Shown piece by piece: positions 52,113-61,567 of a stretch of DNA of 64,000 nt. A program made the position numbers and the translations under genes. Numbering within the stretch: position 1 is the stretch's first letter; each line of letters opens with the position of its first letter. Origin of the DNA: an uncultured Halocynthiibacter sp. (GTDB lineage Bacteria > Pseudomonadota > Alphaproteobacteria > Rhodobacterales > Rhodobacteraceae); the NCBI GenBank assembly GCA_947503035.1, contig CANNCD010000001.1, positions 1,364,001 to 1,428,000 on the forward strand, given 5' to 3'. The notes beneath the pieces were generated by a model. It searched no databases. It had not been told where the DNA came from and saw nothing but the letters and a program-made list of their open reading frames with translations.

Positions 52113-54904
52113 TGGGCCTCGGCCCAGTTCGCGCCAGTCCCCGCATCCACGATCAATGGAACGTCCAATTTCACCGCAGGGTTCGCCGCGTTTTCCATAA
52201 TGCCGCGCACCACGGACATGGTTTCGTCCACCGCGCTGTCGTTGACCTCAAAGATCAATTCATCGTGGACCTGCAACAACATTTTCGCCGGCAGATGTGA
52301 GATCGCGTCGGGCATCTGGATCATCGCACGGCGGATAATATCGGCCGCTGCCCCTTGGATCGGCGCGTTGATCGCGGCGCGTTTGGCAAAGCCCGCCTGC
52401 GGTCCCTTGGCCCCGATCTCCGGCATGTGGATTTTGCGGCCAAACAGGGTCTGAACGTATTTGTGTTCCTTGGCGAATTCGACGGTCTGATCCATATAGG
52501 TCCGAATACCGGGGAAGCGTTCGAAATAGCGGTCAATGAACCCCTGCGCCTCTTTGCGAGGGATACGTAGATTGCGCGCAAGGCCGAACCCAGAAATGCC
52601 GTAGATCACACCAAAGTTGATCGCCTTGGCCTGACGGCGGATCATCGGGTCCATCCCATCGAGGGGGACGCCGAACATCTCGGAGGCGGTCATCGCGTGA
52701 ATGTCGTGGCCATCATGGAAGGCCTGTTTCAACGCGTCAATACCGGCGACATGGGCCAAAATCCGAAGCTCAATCTGGCTATAATCGAGGCTGATCAGGG
52801 TCTTGCCCTCTTCGGCGATGAAGGCCTCGCGGATGCGGCGACCTTCGTCGGAACGTACAGGGATATTCTGGAGGTTCGGGGAGTTCGACGACAGGCGCCC
52901 CGTGTTGGCCCCCGTGATCGAATAAGACGTATGAACGCGACCCGTGTCAGGGTCGATATGTTCCTGAAGCGCATCGGTATAGGTCGATTTCAACTTCGAC
53001 AGGCTGCGCCAATCCAGAACCCGCGCGGGCAGATCATGCCCCTCGGCGGCGAGGTCGGCCAAAATATCCGCACCGGTCCCATAGGCCCCAGTTTTGCCCT
53101 TTTTCCCACCAGGTAGACCCATCTTATCAAACAGGATTTCACCCAGCTGTTTGGGCGAGCCAACGTTGAATGAATCCTCGGCGATTTCGTGGATCTCGGC
53201 TTCGAGACCAGCCATTTTCTGGGCGAACGTGTTGGACATGCGTGACAGCACATCGCGGTCGACTTTGATGCCGTGCATTTCCATCTGTTTCAGCACAGGC
53301 ACAAGCGGACGTTCCATGGTTTCATACACCGTGGTCACCTGTTTCTGGTGCAACATCGGTTTGAAGATTTCCCACAGACGCAGGGTGATATCGGCGTCCT
53401 CGGCGGCGTATTTCACGGCCTCGTCAATTGCGACCTTGTCAAAGGTGATTGCGGATTTACCGGTGCCCAGCAAGGGTTTGATCGGGATCGGTTCGTGATC
53501 CAAGTACCGTTTCGACAGGACATCCATGCCGTGGTTATGCGACCCCGCATTGAGCGCATAGGACATCAACATCGTGTCGTCGATCATCGCCACATTCACA
53601 CCATAGCGCGCGAAAATCTTGCTATCGTATTTCATATTTTGACCGATTTTGATGACGGTTTCGTCCTCAAGAAGCGGTTTCAACATGGACAGACACAGGT
53701 CCAAACCCATCTGCCCCTCGGCAAGGTTGGACCCGCCGAACAGATCGCCCTCGCCGTCCTTGTGGGTCAGCGGGATGTAACAGGCACGCCCCGCCTCGAC
53801 ACAAAGGGAAATCCCGACCAGATCGACCTGCATTTCATTAAGGCCGGTGGTCTCGGTATCCACCGCAACCCAGCCCCGTTCATAGGCCCAGTCGATCCAT
53901 TTCGTCAGGGCGTCGGCGTCCTTGACCCACTCGTAACTGTCGGCATCAAATGGCAACGCGTCCGGCGTTTCAACGGTTGTCGCGGCGGGCGCGGCCATCG
54001 CGGGCGCCTCGACGCCATACGCCGACGAAATCCGTTTGCTGAGGGTGTTCATCTCCATCTCTGACAGGAACGCCAATGCCTTTTCGGCCTCGATGTCCTG
54101 AAGCTCAAAATCGTCAAGCGAGAAGTCCAAATCCATTTCGCAATCAAGCTGTACCAACTGTTGTGACACGCGGATCAGTTCGGCGTTATCGATCAACGTT
54201 TGGCGACGTTTCGGTTGTTTGATTTCCTCGGCACGACGCAAGAGTTCGTCAAGATCGCCATATTCATTGATCAACAAGGCGGCGGTTTTGATCCCGATCC
54301 CAGGAGCACCGGGAACGTTATCGACACTATCGCCCGCAAGCGCCTGAACGTCGACGACGCGGTCGGGGCCAACGCCGAATTTTTCCTCGACGCCTTCGAC
54401 ATCAATGCGTTTGTTTTTCATCACATCAAGCATCTCGACGCCGCCACCGACCAGCTGCATCAGGTCCTTATCGGATGAAATGATCGTACAACGGCCACCG
54501 GCATCGCGGGCCTGATGGGCAAGGGTTGCGATGATGTCGTCGGCCTCAAAACCTTCGACCTCGACGCAGGCAATATTGAATGCGCGGGTCGCATCACGGG
54601 TAAGCGGAAACTGCGGGCGCAGGTCCTCGGGCGCGGGTGGGCGGTTGGCCTTGTATTCGGGATAGATATCGCTTCGGAAGGTCTTGCCCTTGTGGTCGAA
54701 CACCACGGCGACGTGGGTTGGGGCGTCGGGACCTTTGTTGTCCTGCACCTGTTTGTACAACATGTTACAGAACCCAGAGACCGCCCCAATCGGCAGACCA
54801 TCGGATTTACGCGTCAGCGGTGGAAGCGCATGATACGCACGGAAAATAAACGCCGACCCATCAATCAAATGGACGTGACAGCCCTTGCCAAATTGCATGC
54901 TCAT
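52109..54904 (-). CDS. polA: DNA polymerase I
   Basis: About 931 residues. The N-terminal 5' nuclease (about 1-290) has LIDGSAFIFRAYHALPP and SSDKDLMQLV. The 3'-5' exonuclease (about 320-510) keeps AVDTETTGL and the YAAEDADITLRLW acidic site. The polymerase A domain ends the protein with SLDYSQIELRILAH, RRQAKAINFGVIYGISGFG and LLQVHDELIFEV. It fills gaps and removes RNA primers during repair and replication. GGGAGA lies about 9 bases before the ATG at 54904; another ATG is 6 bases on. A longer open frame to 55048 runs into the neighbouring gene and is rejected. Confidence 0.96.
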   Translation of the reverse strand: MSMQFGKGCHVHLIDGSAFIFRAYHALPPLTRKSDGLPIGAVSGFCNMLYKQVQDNKGPDAPTHVAVVFDHKGKTFRSDIYPEYKANRPPAPEDLRPQFPLTRDATRAFNIACVEVEGFEADDIIATLAHQARDAGGRCTIISSDKDLMQLVGGGVEMLDVMKNKRIDVEGVEEKFGVGPDRVVDVQALAGDSVDNVPGAPGIGIKTAALLINEYGDLDELLRRAEEIKQPKRRQTLIDNAELIRVSQQLVQLDCEMDLDFSLDDFELQDIEAEKALAFLSEMEMNTLSKRISSAYGVEAPAMAAPAATTVETPDALPFDADSYEWVKDADALTKWIDWAYERGWVAVDTETTGLNEMQVDLVGISLCVEAGRACYIPLTHKDGEGDLFGGSNLAEGQMGLDLCLSMLKPLLEDETVIKIGQNMKYDSKIFARYGVNVAMIDDTMLMSYALNAGSHNHGMDVLSKRYLDHEPIPIKPLLGTGKSAITFDKVAIDEAVKYAAEDADITLRLWEIFKPMLHQKQVTTVYETMERPLVPVLKQMEMHGIKVDRDVLSRMSNTFAQKMAGLEAEIHEIAEDSFNVGSPKQLGEILFDKMGLPGGKKGKTGAYGTGADILADLAAEGHDLPARVLDWRSLSKLKSTYTDALQEHIDPDTGRVHTSYSITGANTGRLSSNSPNLQNIPVRSDEGRRIREAFIAEEGKTLISLDYSQIELRILAHVAGIDALKQAFHDGHDIHAMTASEMFGVPLDGMDPMIRRQAKAINFGVIYGISGFGLARNLRIPRKEAQGFIDRYFERFPGIRTYMDQTVEFAKEHKYVQTLFGRKIHMPEIGAKGPQAGFAKRAAINAPIQGAAADIIRRAMIQMPDAISHLPAKMLLQVHDELIFEVNDSAVDETMSVVRGIMENAANPAVKLDVPLIVDAGTGANWAEAH

Positions 54905-54990
54905 ACCGGCATCTCCCGCTTCTTCTTTTTCATGAAATACATCGCATGAATCGCGCCGACCTTCTAGCCGTTCTTTGCGGATTGGTGAAA

Positions 54991-55650
54991 TCAGTCGCGG
55001 TGGAAATGGCGCAATGATGCCGACACGGACAGAGGGATCGGGGTCCATACGCCGAACGGCACCCCTGCCCCGCGCAACATCTCGCCAATCCAGACATTGC
55101 AGGTGCGCAGAATGTTGAACCGGCCCGCGCCATGAAAAAACACGTCGGTCGGGCCAAAACCGTCAAGCGCGAGCGGCGCGGTTTGGTCCGCGACCGATCC
55201 AAGAATGCCGTCGATCAAGACCGCGTATTGGGCATCGGACAATGTCAAACGATGGTCGATCACATCCTCGGGCAATGCGCCAACAACATCGAACCGCACG
55301 ACCGAGGTGTCGCCAGTGATGCCATCAAAAACCGATTTCATCGACAGATCAGAGTATCCCCCAACCGTGGTATAGAACCCACGCGCGCCCCACCCGACAA
55401 CCAACCATTCGGCATTTGGATGGTCCAACGGCACGGGGACAAAGGAAAACGTAGAACGTGTTTCGGGGGTCAAAGGAAGTAAGAAATCAAAGTGGATCGG
55501 GCCGGACACCAGCCCGATTTCAACGCTGGGTTCACCCGCGGGCACATCCGCCATTGGGCCGCGCATAAAGGCCCCCACACCCGCAGCCACAACATAGCCG
55601 CAGATCACAACCATCAAAAGCGCCAAGACAGACCGTATCAGCGCCTTCAT
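54991..55650 (-). CDS. TIGR02117/DUF2459 family protein
   Basis: 219 residues. One N-terminal membrane helix (about 8-30) anchors the protein. A periplasmic domain follows, with VEIGLVSGPIHFDFLLPL, WLVVGWGARGFYTTVGGYSDLS and FNILRTCNVWIGEMLRGAG, the pattern of TIGR02117 (DUF2459). The conserved His and Cys (HFDF, RTCN) resemble a NlpC/P60-like hydrolase site, which is inference. The gene begins 9 bases downstream of the zinc-ribbon gene and is 87 bases ahead of polA on the same strand. Confidence 0.8.
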   Translation of the reverse strand: MKALIRSVLALLMVVICGYVVAAGVGAFMRGPMADVPAGEPSVEIGLVSGPIHFDFLLPLTPETRSTFSFVPVPLDHPNAEWLVVGWGARGFYTTVGGYSDLSMKSVFDGITGDTSVVRFDVVGALPEDVIDHRLTLSDAQYAVLIDGILGSVADQTAPLALDGFGPTDVFFHGAGRFNILRTCNVWIGEMLRGAGVPFGVWTPIPLSVSASLRHFHRD

Positions 55651-55659
55651 ATTCGGTGA

Positions 55660-55833
55660 TTACTCGGCGAAATCTTTGTGAACGAATTTCTTGTCGCAAT
55701 AGCCGCATTCCACAAAGCCGACCTCTTCTGCGATTTGAAGATAGACACGTGGATGACCCAAGGCACCTTCGCTTCCGTCGCAAGAGACTTTGTATGTTTC
55801 AACGATGACGGTTTCTGGTGCTTCGATTGTCAT
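55660..55833 (-). CDS. Short zinc-ribbon protein, NDUFS6-like
   Basis: 57 residues. The pattern [18 protein letters not shown]...[16 protein letters not shown], with Cys-His-Cys-Cys ligands, matches the zinc-finger domain of the mitochondrial complex I subunit NDUFS6 and its alphaproteobacterial relatives. It likely binds zinc; whether it associates with respiratory complex I here is inference. The ATG at 55833 has GAGG 5 bases upstream; the longer frame to 55911 has no such site. It overlaps no gene and is divergent from the ABC ATPase. Confidence 0.82.
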   Translation of the reverse strand: MTIEAPETVIVETYKVSCDGSEGALGHPRVYLQIAEEVGFVECGYCDKKFVHKDFAE

Positions 55834-55939
55834 TTCGACCTCAATGGTGTTGCCTGCGGTGCCAAGGCACCCTAAGTCTTTCCATGATAACAGCGCCAGC
55901 CGTGCGAACAAGGCCCCAAATTTGGCCGAAAGGGTAAAG

Positions 55940-56872
55940 ATGTCGAAGAATGCAATTGAAATTCGCGATTTAAAAAAAACCTATGCGCCCTCGGGCAACC
56001 AGCCGGCAAAAACGGCGCTTCATGGGGTGGATTTGGACATTCCTGCGGGCTCGATCTTTGGTCTTTTGGGGCCGAATGGCGCGGGAAAATCCACTATGAT
56101 CAATATCATGGCGGGTCTCGTGAACAAGACATCCGGCAACGTCACCATCGGCGGATTTGATCAAGACGTGAACCCACGACAATCGCGAGCGGCCATCGGT
56201 GTGATGCCACAAGAGCTCAACCTTGATCCGTTTTTCACCCCTCGCGCAGCGTTGGAGGTCCAAGCCGGTCTGTATGGTGTGCCTGCCCGCGACCGGCGTT
56301 CGGACGAGATTCTTGAGATGATTGGTTTGACGGACAAGGCGCACGCCTATGCGCGGACCCTGTCGGGCGGTATGCGGCGGCGTCTTTTGCTGGGCAAGGC
56401 CTTGGTCCACCATCCGGAGATTTTGGTTCTGGATGAACCCACCGCCGGTGTGGATATCGAAATCCGTCAAATGCTTTGGGAAAATGTGCGCAAGCTGAAC
56501 CGCGAACGTGGCATGACGATCATTCTGACGACGCATTACCTCGAAGAGGCCGAAGAGATGTGCGACGAGATCGCCATTATCAACCACGGCAAGGTCATCG
56601 TGCGCGACAACACCGCCGCCTTGATCGGACGTATGGATCAGAAAACATTGGTGATTTGGCCAGACGGCCCCGCGGCCGCGCTTGATCTGCCGTCGAACGT
56701 GGCGCTGGAAACGCGCAATGACGGCGCGCTGGCGTTCACCTATCGCTCAAGCGAAACCAACGCCAATGCGGTTCTGGATTGTGTGCGAAATGCGGGTGTG
56801 GTGATCGGCGATGTCCGCACGGAACAGGCCGATCTTCAGGATGCGTTCTTGGCGCTGACGACGGCGGGTTAA
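55940..56872 (+). CDS. ABC-2 type transporter ATP-binding protein (YadG-like), no permease beside it
   Basis: 310 residues: Walker [10 protein letters not shown], signature [15 protein letters not shown], Walker [14 protein letters not shown]-loop [14 protein letters not shown], then a C-terminal regulatory tail of about 80 residues as in YadG/CcmA-type exporters. It would power an ABC-2 permease, but none is encoded in this window. The ATG at 55940 follows AAAGGGT. Its stop overlaps the converging HIT gene at TTAA. Confidence 0.9.
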   Translation: MSKNAIEIRDLKKTYAPSGNQPAKTALHGVDLDIPAGSIFGLLGPNGAGKSTMINIMAGLVNKTSGNVTIGGFDQDVNPRQSRAAIGVMPQELNLDPFFTPRAALEVQAGLYGVPARDRRSDEILEMIGLTDKAHAYARTLSGGMRRRLLLGKALVHHPEILVLDEPTAGVDIEIRQMLWENVRKLNRERGMTIILTTHYLEEAEEMCDEIAIINHGKVIVRDNTAALIGRMDQKTLVIWPDGPAAALDLPSNVALETRNDGALAFTYRSSETNANAVLDCVRNAGVVIGDVRTEQADLQDAFLALTTAG

Positions 56873-57237
56873 ACCGACACCATCGGCCCCATGTTTTTGC
56901 CAGCCAGAATGTGCACATGCAGATGCGGCACCTCTTGGACGCCATGTTCGCCCGCATTCGCGATCAGACGGAACCCATTGCCCGGCGCAACCCCAAGCAT
57001 CTCGCACACCTTGCCGACGGCACGGGTGTAATCCACAATCTCGGCGTCGCTGGCGGCGGTGGCAAAGTGGTCATAGCTCATGTACGGGCCCTTAGGGATC
57101 ACCAAAACATGGTCTGGCGCCTGTGGCGCGATATCGCGAAACGCAAGGCTGTGATCGGTTTCAAGCACCGTATTGTTCGGGATTTCACCCCGCAGAATTT
57201 TCGCAAAGATGTTTTGATCGTCATAAGCGTAAGGCAT
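56869..57237 (-). CDS. HIT family nucleotide hydrolase
   Basis: 122 residues with the histidine-triad motif HLHVHILAG near residues 104-112 and the N-terminal IFAKILRGEIPNNTVLETD of HinT-like proteins. HIT enzymes hydrolyse AMP-lysine and other nucleoside phosphoramidates. The length is normal. It lies 14 bases downstream of the glycosyltransferase gene on the same strand and may be co-transcribed. Confidence 0.93.
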   Translation of the reverse strand: MPYAYDDQNIFAKILRGEIPNNTVLETDHSLAFRDIAPQAPDHVLVIPKGPYMSYDHFATAASDAEIVDYTRAVGKVCEMLGVAPGNGFRLIANAGEHGVQEVPHLHVHILAGKNMGPMVSV

Positions 57238-57251
57238 AGGGTCCCCAAATA

Positions 57252-58829
57252 TCAGTCGACAAAAAGATAATCTGTCGAAGCAATATCACGGGACGCATCG
57301 AATGACAGCCCAAGAAACTGTGAGATAAGACCGGCGTTCTTTTCGACGCTATTGGATTGGCGCATTTTGTACCGATAGGGGAATTCCGCATCACGGATCG
57401 CGTCGGCCTCAAAGGCCATATCCTGACGGATGGTTGGCAACAGAGACGCCATGGTGTCAGGCGGCGTCTTTTCCCCCGCAAGCCCAACGCGCATCGCATG
57501 CCCCGTCAGATATTCGTCCGTCATATCGCATTCGATTTCCAACAATTTGGTGGTCGAGCGGTCGGAATAGAAATCCTTGAGCAAGTCCATTGCGCTTGGG
57601 TCCAGACAGATAATCAGGCTGTCGGTTTCGTAGTAATCGAACAACATCCGCATAAGCGCGCGCCGGTGGCGCGTGCGTTTTTCAAGCGTCGCCTGAATGC
57701 CGCCGAGATCAGGCAGATCGGTGTCGGATTCATCAAACAGGTATTCAATCGCGGGGACGTTGGTGTGTTTACGCACCTGATCCAACAGACGTTTGGCCAC
57801 GTGCCATTTCTTGCACGAGATAATCATTAGTTCGCGCTCACGTCCAAGGGTGCTCTCTGCCTCCCAGAAACGGGGGGCGAAACGGCGACCTTCGCGACCA
57901 CGACCGGACATGAATTTATAGAGGCTGCGTCCCTCGTTCGAGATGGCAAAATCCACATCTTCGGCGGAATAAAGCGCCCCAAGGCGACGTTTAAGATCCT
58001 TGGCCTCGGGGGAGATTTTGCGCGCAAAGAGGAAATCTTGGCTCAGCAACAGGTCATAGTGATCGTCGTAAAACGTCACCGGCATCCCGTAATCCGAGAA
58101 CATCAAGAACGTCAGCGTCCGCGTCACGATTTCATTTTCGGGCACAACATGGCGCACGAGAGTCTGGAAAAATGTTTCGTCCGGAATCCACGTGGTCTTG
58201 AAAAACCGCATCACGTCGGGACGGTTGCGGGTGAAATCCAAAATCCATTCGATGGTTCGACGACGCAGGCACCACCACTGGCTCCCGATCATAATCTGCA
58301 AATCGGCAGGGATTTCACGCGTGATGTTGAATTTCTTTTGCATGTTATATGACGTATAGAACCGCCATTTCTGGGTCCGCTCATTAAAGAAGTGGCGGTA
58401 AATCAGCCGCTCTTCCTTCATGCCGGTCTTGATCCAGTCGCTTTCGAAATAGTCAAAGCTCTCGACGTAGTCGACATCTCGGCTGTCCAAAAATTCGTGC
58501 GCGTATTCGGCGGATTTGATCGCCATGCAGTCGCCGGACAGCATATAGAAATGCGTCGCGCGCGGGAATGCGTCCACCGCCGCCTCGACCGCATAGAGGG
58601 TCGCCTGCACCAAGGACCATTCGCCCCAGCCACATTTGATGCGTTTTTTGGCAAAGGTCACGTTGGGGTTGTCGGCCAAGGCCGATTTCATCGCCGCGAA
58701 ATGTTCAGGATTCGCACGCGCATCAAAATGGATCGACATAAAGTCGCCCGTCGCTGTCAGACGTTCAGCCTGCTGAATAATCGCGTCAGGATCTTTGTGA
58801 CACAACAATATGTAGGCGATTTTTGCCAT
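57252..58829 (-). CDS. GT14-type beta-1,6-N-acetylglucosaminyltransferase with DUF5928-like tail
   Basis: 525 residues. The first 250 match core-2/I-branching enzymes (AYILLCHKDPDAIIQQAERL, FDARANPEHF, RIKCGWGEWSLVQATLYAVEAA, THFYMLSGDCMAIKS, GSQWWCLRRRTIEWIL). The remainder (about 290-525) is the tail I recall as DUF5928, with nucleotide-kinase-like strands (LMIISCKKWHVAKRLL). It is cytoplasmic, with no membrane segment. It probably adds sugar branches to a surface polysaccharide. Across an AT-rich 147-base gap it is divergent from a sulfotransferase gene. Confidence 0.85.
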   Translation of the reverse strand: MAKIAYILLCHKDPDAIIQQAERLTATGDFMSIHFDARANPEHFAAMKSALADNPNVTFAKKRIKCGWGEWSLVQATLYAVEAAVDAFPRATHFYMLSGDCMAIKSAEYAHEFLDSRDVDYVESFDYFESDWIKTGMKEERLIYRHFFNERTQKWRFYTSYNMQKKFNITREIPADLQIMIGSQWWCLRRRTIEWILDFTRNRPDVMRFFKTTWIPDETFFQTLVRHVVPENEIVTRTLTFLMFSDYGMPVTFYDDHYDLLLSQDFLFARKISPEAKDLKRRLGALYSAEDVDFAISNEGRSLYKFMSGRGREGRRFAPRFWEAESTLGRERELMIISCKKWHVAKRLLDQVRKHTNVPAIEYLFDESDTDLPDLGGIQATLEKRTRHRRALMRMLFDYYETDSLIICLDPSAMDLLKDFYSDRSTTKLLEIECDMTDEYLTGHAMRVGLAGEKTPPDTMASLLPTIRQDMAFEADAIRDAEFPYRYKMRQSNSVEKNAGLISQFLGLSFDASRDIASTDYLFVD

Positions 58830-58976
58830 TTCGGAACCTAAGTACGTAAAAACATAAGATTGTTTACCTAGATAGCGTGAACAGTCATTGAATAAACAGA
58901 GATTCTTTGCTTTTTTATGCAGAAATATTAATTGGTACGTGATTTAACGATGCCAACACCTTTGGAGGCAAACTAA

Positions 58977-59780
58977 ATGGGCTTTCCCGGCACTTGGATG
59001 ACCGAGAGTGAATCTGTTGCATATCGCGTTGTACCGAAATGCGCATGTTCGACGATCGGACAAATCATGTACTATTCCGATCAGGGCGAATTTTTCGACG
59101 GCGATATCCATGACGCAACTGGCGGCATGCATAAATGGTCAATCGAGGACAGCCGCCCCAAGATTGAGGCGAACGTGAAGGCGCATAAATCCTATGCGTT
59201 CACATGTGTGCGCAATCCGTACACGCGTATCCTCAGCTCATTCTTTGATAAGATTTGCGGCATTCAGCGCAACGGTAATCGCTATCGCGGTAACCTTGTA
59301 CCGCAGCTCGTGCATAAATACGGGATTGAGGTCGAGGGAGAGTTCGATCAGATCGCGTCCTTCCGCCGGTTCCTGTTGTTTGCGCGCGACACCATCAAAT
59401 ACCGTCGCCCCATGGACCCAGACATTCACTGGTCCGCCATGTCCGGTCACATCTCGACGTTCATCGTCAACGGTGGCCGCTATGACGAGGTGATCTTTAC
59501 CGAGAAGTTCAACGAAGGCATGGCCAGCGTTCTGGGCAATATCGAAACGCCGCACCCTGTTGATCTGGAACAAATCCCGCGCTTCAACGAATCCGAGGGG
59601 CACGGACCAAAACGCGCGCATCCGGTCGAAGACTACTTTGACGATCTGTCGATGCACTTGGTTTACGAAATCTACAAAAAGGATTTCAAACTGTTCCAAT
59701 ACGACTTTGAGAACCCAGCGAACAAAATGCCAATCGGCGAGGTCGATCTGGACGAAGTTCACGCCAAGCTTGGTCAGTAA
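58977..59780 (+). CDS. Sulfotransferase, family 2 (carbohydrate type)
   Basis: 267 residues. The 5'-phosphosulfate site is VVPKCACSTIG (near 18-28) and the 3'-phosphate site is CVRNPYTRILSSFFDK (near 75-90), as in PAPS-dependent carbohydrate sulfotransferases (Sulfotransfer_2). There is no signal peptide, so it acts in the cytoplasm. GGAGG lies 8 bases before the ATG. Divergent pairing with the GT14-type gene suggests that both modify the same extracellular glycan (inference). A strong terminator follows. Confidence 0.88.
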   Translation: MGFPGTWMTESESVAYRVVPKCACSTIGQIMYYSDQGEFFDGDIHDATGGMHKWSIEDSRPKIEANVKAHKSYAFTCVRNPYTRILSSFFDKICGIQRNGNRYRGNLVPQLVHKYGIEVEGEFDQIASFRRFLLFARDTIKYRRPMDPDIHWSAMSGHISTFIVNGGRYDEVIFTEKFNEGMASVLGNIETPHPVDLEQIPRFNESEGHGPKRAHPVEDYFDDLSMHLVYEIYKKDFKLFQYDFENPANKMPIGEVDLDEVHAKLGQ

Positions 59781-59782
59781 TT

Positions 59783-59817
59783 AAAAAGCCCCGCCAGTTT
59801 CCTGAGCGGGGCTTTTT
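59783..59817. terminator. Bidirectional intrinsic terminator
   Basis: AAAAAGCCCCGC (59783-59794) and GCGGGGCTTTTT (59806-59817) form a 12-bp stem with an 11-base loop and have T-runs on both strands. It separates the sulfotransferase gene from the converging kinase gene. Confidence 0.92.
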
Positions 59818-59835
59818 CTTACCTTGCGGGGCGTC

Positions 59836-60825
59836 TTATAGAACGCCCTCTTTTTGGAACAGTTCCTTGAGGCTCACCTCGGGGCGCGCGCCAAAGTGGC
59901 TGATGACCTCGGCGGCGGACACACAGCCCATCTTGCCACAGGTTTCAAGCGATTGCCCCGTCGCCACACCATAAAGAAAACCGGCCGCGAATTGATCGCC
60001 AGCGCCGGTCGCATCCACAGGCACAACCTTTTTCACGGGAACGCGCACGGTTTCGCCACCTTTGGACAGAACAACCTCTTCGCCGCCACGGGTACACACG
60101 ATCAGACCGTTCGCCGCCGTCGCAAGCGCGAGCGCCTCATTCAGGTCTTCGACCTCATAGAGGGATTTCCACTCGTGCTCGTTGCCAATCACGAAATCAA
60201 GCTGACCAACGAGACGTTTGAAATCTTCGCGGTGACGGTCCACACAGAACGGGTCAGACAGGGCGATACCGGCCTGCCCACCGTTTTCACGACACAGGCG
60301 CGCGGCAGTTTCGAACGCCTCTTTGCCCTTTGGTTTGTCGTATAGATACCCTTCAAGGAACAGGATTTCCGCCTGCCCAGCCACGTCGCCGGACACATCC
60401 TCTGGGCCAAGCTCGGCAGAGATGCCAAGATATGTGTTCATGGAACGCTCGCCGTCAGGCGAGACGAAAATCATCGAACGGGATGTGGGCAATTCGCCGC
60501 CAGCCACAGGTGGGTTCACGAAATCGGTGCCACCTTGGGTCATCTGATCCGCATAGAACCGACCCAGCGCGTCATCATGCACACGCCCGATAAAGCCGGT
60601 TTTCAAACCAAGGTTCCCAAGACCCGCCAGCGTGTTCGCAACGGACCCACCAGGCGCCTGTGTCGGGGATGTCATCGCGCCGTACAACACCTCACCGCGG
60701 TCCTTTTCGACCAGCTGCATGATGCCCTTTTCAATTCCCATCAGTTCAAGAAATGAATCGTCGGACTGCGTCAGCACATCCACAATCGCGTTGCCGATAC
60801 CGACAACATTATAGGTCTTCGTCAT
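59836..60825 (-). CDS. PfkB-family kinase, adenosine kinase-like
   Basis: 329 residues with the PfkB signatures: VGIGNAIVDVL at the start, a GGSVANTLAGLGNLGLKTGFIG substrate region, and DATGAGDQFAAGFLYG with the catalytic Asp near 270. The closest wording is to bacterial adenosine/ribokinase-like enzymes that phosphorylate adenosine or a related nucleoside; the exact substrate is inferred. GAGGAAAAAG precedes the ATG at 60825, which overlaps the nth stop (ATGA). Confidence 0.88.
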   Translation of the reverse strand: MTKTYNVVGIGNAIVDVLTQSDDSFLELMGIEKGIMQLVEKDRGEVLYGAMTSPTQAPGGSVANTLAGLGNLGLKTGFIGRVHDDALGRFYADQMTQGGTDFVNPPVAGGELPTSRSMIFVSPDGERSMNTYLGISAELGPEDVSGDVAGQAEILFLEGYLYDKPKGKEAFETAARLCRENGGQAGIALSDPFCVDRHREDFKRLVGQLDFVIGNEHEWKSLYEVEDLNEALALATAANGLIVCTRGGEEVVLSKGGETVRVPVKKVVPVDATGAGDQFAAGFLYGVATGQSLETCGKMGCVSAAEVISHFGARPEVSLKELFQKEGVL

Positions 60826-61466
60826 AGTTCTTTTTCCTCGAACAGGCACAGATCACGGATGATGCAATTGCCACATACCGGTTTGCGCGCCTTACACACA
60901 TAGCGCCCATGAAGAATCATCCAGTGATGGGCGTGGTGTTGGTATTCGGCTGGGATGTGATCTTCAATAGCGCGTTCCACCGCGACCACATCTTTCCCCA
61001 CGGCAACCCCGCTTCGATTGCCAAACCGAAGGATATGCGTGTCGACGGCCTGTGTCGGTTGCTTGAACCACATGTTCAGAACCACATTGGCGGTCTTGCG
61101 CCCCACCCCCGGTAGGCTTTCCAACGCGGCGCGGGAACTGGGCACGACACTGTTATAATCATCGACCAAAATTTGGGACATCTTCATGACGTTCTTGGCC
61201 TTTTGCCGGAACAGCCCGATGGTCTTGATATGTTCGGTCAACCCATCAAGCCCAAGCGCCAACATTTTCTCGGGCGTGTCCGCAATCGGGAACAGGTTCT
61301 TGGTCGCCTTGTTCACCCCCACATCGGTCGCCTGCGCCGACAGGGCCACGGCCACCACAAGGGTATAGGCATTCGTATGATCCAGTTCACCTTTTGGTTC
61401 TGGCTCGAGGTCCTCGAAACGTCGGAACATCTCGGAAATCGTGTGATAATCTAGCTGTTTAACCAT
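60822..61466 (-). CDS. nth: Endonuclease III
   Basis: About 214 residues. It has the helix-hairpin-helix LPGVGRKTANVVLN with the catalytic Lys, then VDTHILRFGNRSG with the catalytic Asp, and the [4Fe-4S] motif C-x6-C-x2-C-x5-C (CKARKPVCGNCIIRDLC) at the end. It removes oxidised pyrimidines and cuts abasic sites. I chose the ATG at 61466; an upstream TTG at 61508 would add 14 residues of doubtful value. It is coupled to the kinase gene by ATGA. Confidence 0.95.
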   Translation of the reverse strand: MVKQLDYHTISEMFRRFEDLEPEPKGELDHTNAYTLVVAVALSAQATDVGVNKATKNLFPIADTPEKMLALGLDGLTEHIKTIGLFRQKAKNVMKMSQILVDDYNSVVPSSRAALESLPGVGRKTANVVLNMWFKQPTQAVDTHILRFGNRSGVAVGKDVVAVERAIEDHIPAEYQHHAHHWMILHGRYVCKARKPVCGNCIIRDLCLFEEKEL

Positions 61467-61567
61467 ACCCAACATATGCCGCAGGGCGTCTTTCAAAACA
61501 ATCCGCAAAATTCTGGTCGCCGTGTTGCGATGTTTGCCCTAGCGTAGAGGCAACAACGGAGCCACGC

